From positions 217,290-281,289 of the forward strand of contig LNAC01001226.1 of assembly GCA_002007465.1 (NCBI GenBank): a DNA stretch of 64,000 nucleotides, read 5' to 3'. This document shows, one piece after another, positions 56,403 to 64,000 of the stretch. The notes beneath the pieces were generated by a model. It did no database searches. It saw nothing but the letters and a program-made list of their open reading frames with translations, and was not told the origin of the DNA. The number at the start of each line of letters is the position of its first letter. The stretch's first letter is position 1. This stretch comes from Ailurus styani. Its lineage: Eukaryota > Chordata > Mammalia > Carnivora > Ailuridae. Both the position numbers and the translations under genes were made by a program.

Positions 56403-58189
56403 TTTTTTATCACAGGAAATAGCAAAGTTCAGGCTTTAGAAGCTAACTAACTCCCATGTTTACTATCACTGGTAGATATACCAACAAATATTTTTAATAG
56501 GATATACTTAGATTAGATATTCTATTTTGACTCACTTTTTGTTTCAGTAACCAATTAAATCTGAACATAGAAATTTTTAAAAAGTGACTATCAATTCATT
56601 CTGATTTTAACTGTAGGATTTTTTCTAGCCTAGTTATGCATGCATGTTAATATCAGTTCAATTTTTAATTACAATCTTTGGTATACATTATTTATGAACA
56701 AAGTAGATCATATGTATATTTCTGTTGAAGATAAAATTTTAATTTTTCAAGAGCCTTTCCAAAGATATTGAAATAATATAAAATAATAGGTCCTTATTAT
56801 TGTTGTTAATACCAGTTTCACTGTCATATTCATCTCATGTCTTGTGTCCAAAGTGCATTTATGAATATTGATTTCTTATTTGTTAGTTCTGGATAATGAT
56901 CCTGAGTGGTTTAACATAAGAGCATTGGAAACTTTGCTTTTAATGCCAGTTTTGTCTGTAATGGAACAAAACTGGAAAATTTACTTAACAGTATGTGGTT
57001 GGTTTCCAATCAACTAAATTAGTAGATCAGCCTAACCAACTTCTCAAGTTTTTTTTAATCCCTAAAATTCTTTGACACGTCTGTTGATTTGTTGGTCCTA
57101 TGGTAAGTCATTCATTATTTCTTTAAGCAATAATTAATGATCATCTAGAGATGAAAAAGACTTTTTCAGACTCCCCAGTGGTTAGGAAATATATTGGGGG
57201 AATGTTATATTTAGTCTCATTCTTTTCAATATACTGTTTAATAATACACAGTGGTAACAAAGAATAGACTATATTTCTTTATCAAAATGTTAATACTGAA
57301 GTATCACATGTGAAATATTATTTAAGAATTCTAACAACATAAATCTCAAAATCTGGAATTAATTTTTAGAAATCCTAACTTTTTCTTTGTTATAAATCAA
57401 AATTTGAACCACACTTATCTGTCTATTCAGACCAAGATCAATTTCATTACTTCTATCATTTGATATTTACACATACTCTTAAAAACTTTTTAAAAACTCT
57501 GTCATTTGAAATAAAAGTTTACCCTTTAAATTTAAATATGGCTGATTTATTATTGGCATTTTAATCTCTGTATAAGATAAATTTTTAGAAGAAAAAGTAA
57601 CAATTTTGTGTTTCTCACAAATAGCCATAAAGATTAATTACACTTTATGATAGATCTGTGAAGTAGAAATGTAATCACTTTTTCTGAAATACTCTCCTCT
57701 CCAGAGCACAAAGCTAAAACTATCATGGAGAGTTAGGTAGCATTCTTTAAAATGCTAGACCAAGAACTTGAAAATATTCTGCAACCAGTATACAGACAGA
57801 GGAAAATTTTAAGAGTCTAATTTAATAACACGTAACTAAATGTTGTGATAAAATCTCAACATGTAAAAAATTCCTGTAAGATGATTAATGCATGCTTAGA
57901 ATTGAATTTTTCTGACTTGCAACACTTGATCATACAGAGTTCACAAATAGAGATTAGAACAAGGAATTATACTATTGACTTAGGAACTGGTCAAAGCCAG
58001 TCCATTGTTTACAATTTATTAGGGTTATTTTAAATCCTTCTATAAATGGAAAAATATCTTAAGTTTTGTTCAAAATATTCTGCTCATTTTTCTTTTTCTT
58101 TTCTCTTTAGTTTATGGAAGTCACAGCATTTGGGGGTAAATGATTTTCATAGTACTATCTTTTTGCTGTATTTATTTTTTTGTGATTTA
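56403..58189. other. Unassigned AT-rich non-coding sequence
   Basis: 1.8 kb with no recognised gene or family. Confidence 0.45.
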
Positions 58190-58640
58190 TATTTCTAATG
58201 ATAAATTCCTTTTAAATTCCAGTGTCACTATTCTTGTCAATATTCTTGGAAGCTTATTTGAAAATATGTGCATCTTCTATCATACTTCCTTCTTTCAAAC
58301 TTATCTCTTATTCTCAATCTAACTTTGCAAGATTACTCTCCCAAAATCTAATGTCTGATACATAAATCCATCTTTTAAAAGGCCTTCATTGACTGTCCAC
58401 TGTCCATTTGTTTATACGTTGATCACATACCTACTTATACTAGACCCTTTTGCATGTAGAACACAGGATCTAGACACAGGCATAATTTAACCTCTTGTTC
58501 TGTCCTTTTATACTTAGTTCCTATCTAGTATACTCCATACTCAGGTTCTTTTCCTCTCTATGCAATTATTCTACTTTATCCAAGTGTATTTTACTTATTT
58601 CCTGGACATGTCGTATTCATTCTATTGTTTTTTGCCAGAA
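58190..58640 (+). mobile_element. Weak L2-like LINE stretch
   Basis: 'CTTTTAAAAGGCCTTCATTGACTGTCCAC' and the following T/C-rich region resemble L2 3' sequence ('GAGGCCTTCCCTGACCACCC'). The match is poor, so the call is tentative. Confidence 0.3.
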
Positions 58641-58649
58641 TTGTTCAAA

Positions 58650-58822
58650 CACTTTATCATTATTAAGCTCTTCTTATGTAATTTATGGATTCATTTAATT
58701 TTATACCATCTCTGTGAGATGTAAGTACTATTGTTACCTCTATTTTATAGGTAAAGACACTGTGACACAGACAAATTAGGTAACTTCTCAAGGTTATAAG
58801 AAAGTAAGGTAGAGCTGGATAG
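58650..58822 (-). mobile_element. MIR SINE, split by a LINE-1 insertion
   Basis: 'CTGTGAGATGTAAGTACTATTGTTACCTCTATTTTATAGGTAAAGACACTGTGACACAGACAAATTAGGTAACTTCTCAAGG' is antisense MIR, followed by 'AAGTAAGGTAGAGCTGGATAGAACTCTGATATTC'. The MIR head continues after the L1 as 'CTCAAGTCTGATTTCTTAACTA' (59119-59140). Confidence 0.75.
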
Positions 58823-58838
58823 AACTCTGATATTCTTA

Positions 58839-59102
58839 GCATGGACGACCATAGAGAAAAGAGGGAAATCTCAAGGGAGAGAAATCAGAGGGGGAGATGA
58901 ACCATGGGAGACTACAGACCCTGGGAAACAAACTGAGGGTTTTAGAGGGGGAGGGGAGTGGGGTAATAGGGTGACGGGTGCTAAGGAGGGCACATGTGAT
59001 GAGCACAGGTGTTATACGCAACTGACGAATCATTGAACACTCCATCAACAACTAATGATGTACTATACAGTGGCTAACTGAACATAAAACAAAGCAAAAC
59101 AA
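58839..59102 (+). mobile_element. Severely 5'-truncated carnivore LINE-1 3' end
   Basis: 264 bases of L1 3' UTR: 'GGGAGATGAACCATGGGAGACTACAGACCCTGGGAAACAAACTGAGGG', a G-rich tract (58947-58978) and 'GACGAATCATTGAACACTCCATC', ending in an A-rich tail ('AAAACAAAGCAAAACAA'). A perfect 16-bp duplication, AACTCTGATATTCTTA, lies at 58823-58838 and 59103-59118. It is related to, but from a different L1 subfamily than, the copy at 51331. Confidence 0.95.
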
Positions 59103-61523
59103 AACTCTGATATTCTTACTCAAGTCTGATTTCTTAACTAGTTTATTACATGATTTACCTGTCCCTCTACCTTTTTCCTCTTTTTTCCTCTTTCTGCCTC
59201 TTGTTCCACCTTCTTTCTCCCCCCTTTTCCCTTTTTGTTTTTTCTCATTCTTTCTGGAATAATATAAGCTTCTAGTTGCTGAGAATGAGCTGGTAAGGAG
59301 CCAGGATAGCGAAAATTTTGTTTTATTGTGATAAGATAAATAGGAAGGCATTTAATATTTTTGACAGAAGTAATATAACAGGAGGGTTATATGAAGAAAT
59401 TTTGTTCTTCTAGCCTGGGATATGATAAAAGGAATGAGGGAGACTACAAAAGGCCAATTATTAGGTACTTTATTGCCTATAGTCAAGTTTTTCCTCCTGA
59501 GTGTATCATATTTACTCATTTATATTAATGCTTTTTTTCATGAAAGAATGTTGTCTACTTTCCCACTAAAGGTGAAATGATTTTTGATGACAATTGCATT
59601 TTTACTATATTACATGCTCCTTAAATGTATACTCATTTAATAGAACTACCAATAACTCATAGGGTTTTAATGTGATTTGTGTTATCACGTAGTAACTTTT
59701 AACCTTGCTTTATAAAAAGAAAATGAATACTGAAATGTACCTGCTATCACTTCTAAGTGACTGTCTCTTTTATTCATGGTTTGTTTCCTCTGATGAGGTT
59801 CTCAGCAGACAGTTCTTATCTTGGTGTTTTTATAGTTTCTTAATTATTCACTGTCATTTTTAAATGAATGCTCCAGGAATACTTGAGTATTTACATACTC
59901 TTTGTCACCTTGCTTAACTTTGCATGTCTCTTAGAAGGATCTTGATAATTATTGTAATAGAACTTGGGAGAAGTTATGTCAGCTTGCACATACCATTAGT
60001 GCATTAATGTGTCAAAATAGCAGTGAATGACACAGCTCGAGGCAGTCTTAAAAGCTACTAATGGCAGACCAACTCTAAGAAATTGATTTGTAAGCAATAC
60101 TGAAGCTATAAAACTTGCTCCCTGATATATAGTTTCAGAAAGCCTTGTTCTATTTTTCACTTTATTTTTAGTAAATGAGTAATAGCTATTTGAATAAGAG
60201 AACAATCTATAAAGACTACATGGTTGTTCTTTTTGTTGAAGTAGCAATAAAGAAATTCAAATAGGAAAACTAACAAGGTAGCAGCATGTTAAAATTAATT
60301 CATCTGTTAACACTTAAACTGTAGTTTAATCATGGCTTGGATCTTATAAATTATTGTTTTGTGGTTAATGGAAATGGATGTGGTAATGTGGTTTGTCAAA
60401 CTAATAGCTTTTTGACACCTAGAAGAGTAGAAGAGAAATTTGAAAAGTGATACAAATAGAAATTTATGAGAAATAATGTAATAAATATAAATATAGTTAT
60501 GTATTGGTTTTAAAAACTAAAAAAAATGTATTTTAAAGCTAAGCATATACAGAGTTCCAAGACTAAATAAACTGGTATATTTTATGTTGAGTTTTTAGAT
60601 AAAAATGTACTTGTATTGTTCTCCATACAGCAGTCAGAGATCCTTATAGCACTCTAGTATTGTTTGGGCCAAGTCTGTCTCTCTCTTAGGGATCTCCATT
60701 AGAACAGCAGCCATCCCCATCACACATTATCACCATGGCTTCCGGGACAAACCACCACATGCAGCACAAATTCGAGAGCCTGATTAATACTGTTATACAA
60801 AAGACTGTGTGCTCTTGCAAGGGCCAAACCATATAATTTTAAAATGAAGAATTTTTTTTAGAAGTGTCATAAGAATGGGACAAAGGATAATCCAAGTAAA
60901 ATGACCATATGCTTCAAATTTCCTAAAACTTGCTCCATTCTCACAGCCACTGAGGGGGAAAAAACCAAACAGTGTAGTATGGTATACTGCATTGGAACTG
61001 GCAACCAAATTTGTACATAAAACAAATGAGTTTGATTAGAGTATTTGAAAGTTTCCATTTAACCCTAAAATTTGTGACTGTGATTTATGTGCAAGTTCAT
61101 GGCTACACCATACAGAAGCAACTGCAAATAGATTGCTATTTTGAATGAATCCCAAAATACTTTTTTCAGAGGAGAATGAGCTCAGCTCAGAAATAGGCAG
61201 ATTCATAGCTCATGAATTTTATTCCATTGTGAGTGAAAAGCAAGAGGGAGTATCAAGGAGACCTTAAAGAGCTATTAAATTTCCCAGCGTACACTTGGGG
61301 ACAGTGCTGGGGAAAAAAATAACTTGCTTCAGTTACTTTTTCTTTCTTTCCCCCAGTCTTCATTCCATCTTCATGTGTTCATTGTTTCCGTTATGTAGTT
61401 GAAAATACAGTGACTTCTTGAAACAATTTCTTTAATCAGGCTGAAGATACAATATTACGGTATCAGAATAAGGTAAAAGAAATACCCAATGTAAGTTTTA
61501 AAGTTTGATTTCAATACAAATTT

Positions 61524-61559
<36 letters not shown>
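61524..61559. repeat. (TG)n(TA)n microsatellite
   Basis: TG about nine times, passing directly into TA about eight times. Confidence 0.93.
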
Positions 61560-62566
61560 AAATATTATATGTCTATGTAAAGTTTGCCTCCATAAGGGAA
61601 AGAAAACTATCTTTCTAATATATAATTATAGGCTAAATACACAGGGAATTTTACACTCAGAATTACAGTACATTTTTTAAAAGTATGTTAAAAAAACAGG
61701 ATGGCATAGTTCCAAAATTTCTTCATACAGTCAAATTACTTTCAAATTCCTTATTCCAATCTTACAATATTTTAACTTTAAAAACTGTCCATTCTATCCT
61801 GACTTCCTGTCTCAGATTGCTTCTTCAACTTATAATTTACTACCCTAGAGACAGTGGTTGACTTTTTATGGGGTGATTATTTTCCAGTTGTTTCTTCTTT
61901 CGATTCCCTTTTCTGCTTTTCCCCTCTAAGCACCCACAAACACATGTACGTTTCTTTTCTCATTTACTTGATATGTGGTCTTTACAATGAGGCTGTCTTT
62001 CTGTGAAAATGAAATTTTATATCTTGTTAAAAATTCCAGAATGCTGTGTCCCAAATGGGTATACAATTCAGAATACAAGATCCTAAATCTGAAAAACCAG
62101 AAGAAAAAATGACTTGCTTGTAATATCCATAACTACTTATAATAATACAACCTTATAGATTTACTAAGGCCATGATTTACAGTCATGCATATTCCAATAA
62201 GTAAGGTTTTCATCTCTGAAAGTGTTCTACACCGCAACAAAACAGATTGTAGTTCACTTAATTATAACTGTATATCTTCATAAATTCTTATTAGATAGGC
62301 TTCACATTCACCTTAGGGAGATCCTGTTCCACATACATTTTTGATTTTGACCTAAAGTCTGATTATTTTGCACTGAGTTTGATTTCACTGAGACTTTTGT
62401 CTTAAAGACCCATGGACGTTTTAAAAATATCATCTTCAGTGTTTCTATTCATAACATTTATGAACTTTCAGACAAGATATTTCTGTTAGGGACCACTTTC
62501 CCCTGCCTTGCTCCATCTCTAGTCATCCAACTGAAAGAGAACACATTGGTTAAGATGAATATAATG

Positions 62567-62596
62567 AATATATATATGTATATATATATGTAATTA
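62567..62596. repeat. (TA)n-rich tract
   Basis: ATATATATATGTATATATATATG. Confidence 0.85.
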
Positions 62597-62999
62597 TATC
62601 ATTATAGTTATATTTTATGTATAATAGCTCTTAAATGCCACCTTACAAGATAATGATACGTTCAGGAAGGGGAAGCTACAACCAAAGAAATTCACATTTG
62701 ATTGTATATATAACTTTTGGTAGTAATAAAGAACGTGAAATACAAGGTAATTAAGAGCTTAAAAGTTTTCGAGTCAACTGGCACGGGGAACTGGAACTTT
62801 TAACTTTTACTTAATATCTCTAAATAGTATTTTCACAAGCATATAAAAGCCTGTACCTTGAAGCTGAGAAAGCATAAGGGGAAATATGAATGATTCAGTT
62901 TTATTTACTGTTGAAGTTATACTGAATCATATGCTATATGAAAAATATTTTTATTACTAATAAATGCAACTCACTTTTGTCTCCTCCATAAGAAAATAG

Positions 63000-63600
63000 A
63001 AGTCTCAGAACGAAGTTCAGTTCCTTCCTTTGTAGACACTTGAACGTTCACTTTCTTAGTGGAAAGAAAATCCCTCCTTGGATTTTAGGACAACTTTCAC
63101 TTCAGTCCTCTTGTCATGATCCCCCAGGGCTCTTACAGTTTCACCAGTCCCCTCTGGGCCCTGTTCCTTTAGACTACTCTCATTCAATTACCTTCTTTCT
63201 CCTATTTCTTTAACCTCTCTGGCGGCTACACTTCCTTCAACATACAATATATTCATGACTCTAGGATATTTAGAACAAAATCAGCACCTGCGTCCATGAC
63301 ACATTAGCCTCTCTCAATCTTTCGTTCTTCATGACCAGGCTCTAGAGAAGAGTCCTGAGTCCATATTTATTATTGTCTTTATCTGTCTACCTTCTATGAA
63401 TACCTCCACCTTTTGCAGTCTATCTTCTACCACCCAGTGGCAACTGTTTTTGCCAAAAACATCAGTGAACTCTTGAAAGCAAAATTCGAAGAACACGTTT
63501 TGAAGCACTGTCGCTTACTTACATTTTTTGTTCACTTTGTTTTTGTGGCAGTGACCAATTGTGACTTTTTCAGTGTTGGGACTTTTTCCACTTTGACTTA
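63000..63600 (+). mobile_element. L2/L3-like LINE coding-region relic
   Basis: 'TTTTGCAGTCTATCTTCTACCACCCAGTGGCAACTGTTTTTGCCAAAAACATCAGTGAACTCTTGAAAGCAAAATTC' (63411-63487) resembles the L2 reverse-transcriptase region ('TGCAATCTGGCTTCCACCC...ACTGCTCTTGCCAAGGTCACCAATGACCTCCT...GCCAAATCC'). The pyrimidine-rich sequence before it fits the same element. The 62-codon frame at 63413-63601 is a remnant, not a gene. Confidence 0.5.
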
Positions 63601-63601
63601 G

Positions 63602-63937
63602 CTTTGTGACATAGACTAGGGATGAAGCAGGAAGGAAGGGAGAGGCTCAGGAGACAAGTTGACCAAAGGAAAGTCATTTTGGTTTTTAAGATGACCTTTA
63701 ACCTAAATGTCAGCAGGTCATAAAAAGAGTCACAGATGTGGCTCATGGAAGACCATAAGACCCCACTCCCTCTGGCAGTGACAGTAATAAAGTCTGGACA
63801 TTCTTAAAATTGCTCCCTGTGGGTAATTCCACAACCGTAAGACAATGGCAAAACTAACTGCCCTATGTAAGTGATAAACCCAAAGTTAAAGAGTAAGCCC
63901 CTCCCTCTATGACTAGCTAATTTTTAAAAACTTATAA
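63602..63937. other. Unassigned non-coding sequence
   Basis: Nothing was recognised between the L2-like relic and the terminal SINE. Confidence 0.4.
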
Positions 63938-63939
63938 AG

Positions 63940-64000
63940 TGGGCCACCTGGGTGGCTCAGTGGGTTAAAGCTTCTGCCTTCAGCTCAGGTCATGATCTCA
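63940..64000 (+). mobile_element. Carnivore SINE, cut by the window end
   Basis: The head 'GGCCACCTGGGTGGCTCAGTGGGTTAAAGC' and 'TCTGCCTTCAGCTCAGGTCATGATCTCA' are present; the rest lies beyond 64000. The 'GTGGGTTAAAGC' head matches the young mustelid-like group. Confidence 0.95.

Larger units (their letters stand above)
59141..62995. other. Unassigned non-coding sequence
   Basis: 3.9 kb with no recognised gene and no confident transposon. It contains the TG/TA repeats at 61524 and 62567. The repeat-poor section at 59950-60430 is raised as a possible conserved element. Short frames have no family signature. Confidence 0.45.

Noticed and set aside
1..64000. CRISPR arrays, bacterial operons, phage or plasmid modules
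   Set aside because: All regular repeats are microsatellites or eukaryotic retroposons; the sequence is nuclear mammalian DNA.

Overview
This window looks like non-coding mammalian nuclear DNA, about two-thirds A+T, from a caniform carnivore. The main evidence is 18 copies of the tRNA-derived carnivore SINE (CAN SINE / SINEC). They have the tRNA-like head with A and B boxes, a C/T-rich middle and an AAATAAATAAAATCTTT-type tail. Several copies carry the middle module reading 'GCCTGCCTCTCTGCCTACTTGTGATCTCTCTC', which I associate with mustelids (weasel, mink, ferret, otter group). That narrower assignment is from memory and unverified. No protein-coding gene, exon set, tRNA, rRNA or CRISPR array could be supported. 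The longest open frames (140-149 codons) all lie inside LINE-1 sequence; only the one at 51385-51831 is in the sense direction of a real (dead) gene, L1 ORF2. All repeat family names are by recall of consensus sequences, not by a database search.

Layout. 1-800: antisense L1 (start of ORF2, then ORF1). 1.8-4.5 kb: a compound microsatellite and three SINEs. 6.8-8.9 kb: two old L1 3' portions in a row, both antisense. 8.9-9.8 kb: an unexplained GC-rich block. 9.8-10.1 kb: another old L1 3' end. 11.7-12.2 kb: an ERVL-like solo LTR. 12.6-14.1 kb: sense L1 fragments split by two SINEs that share one target site. 14.1-15.2 kb: L2 and a SINE. 17-19.4 kb: MER5-like MITE, antisense L1 and two SINEs. 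21.0 kb and 25.6 kb: MaLR-type LTRs. 27.3-29.7 kb: a cluster of four SINEs. 30.3-31.1 kb: very old LINE. 34.9-39.7 kb: MIRs, an L1 3' end, a MaLR LTR nested in a MIR, and an L2 split by a SINE. 40.7-42.4 kb: a possible CR1/L3-like relic and a MITE split by a SINE and an L1. 42.7-44.1 kb: LTR-like unassigned repeats. 45.9-48.6 kb: antisense L1 with its 3' end joined to its 5' part. 50.2-52.9 kb: an ancient LINE split by a young 1.07 kb L1. 54.4-59.1 kb: SINEs, MIRs and a 264-bp L1 insertion. 63.0-63.6 kb: L2-like. The window ends inside a SINE.

Nothing here works as a gene system. What the window offers is a well-preserved insertion history: about twelve retroposons still have matching target-site duplications, and at least six nestings allow relative dating. 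The observations most worth a second look are the GC-rich block at 8.9-9.8 kb, a chain of two SINEs sharing one target site, a 25-bp T-rich insertion flanked by a 17-bp duplication (a possible 'tail-only' retroposition), and possible ancient amniote LINE relics that may sit in conserved non-coding DNA.
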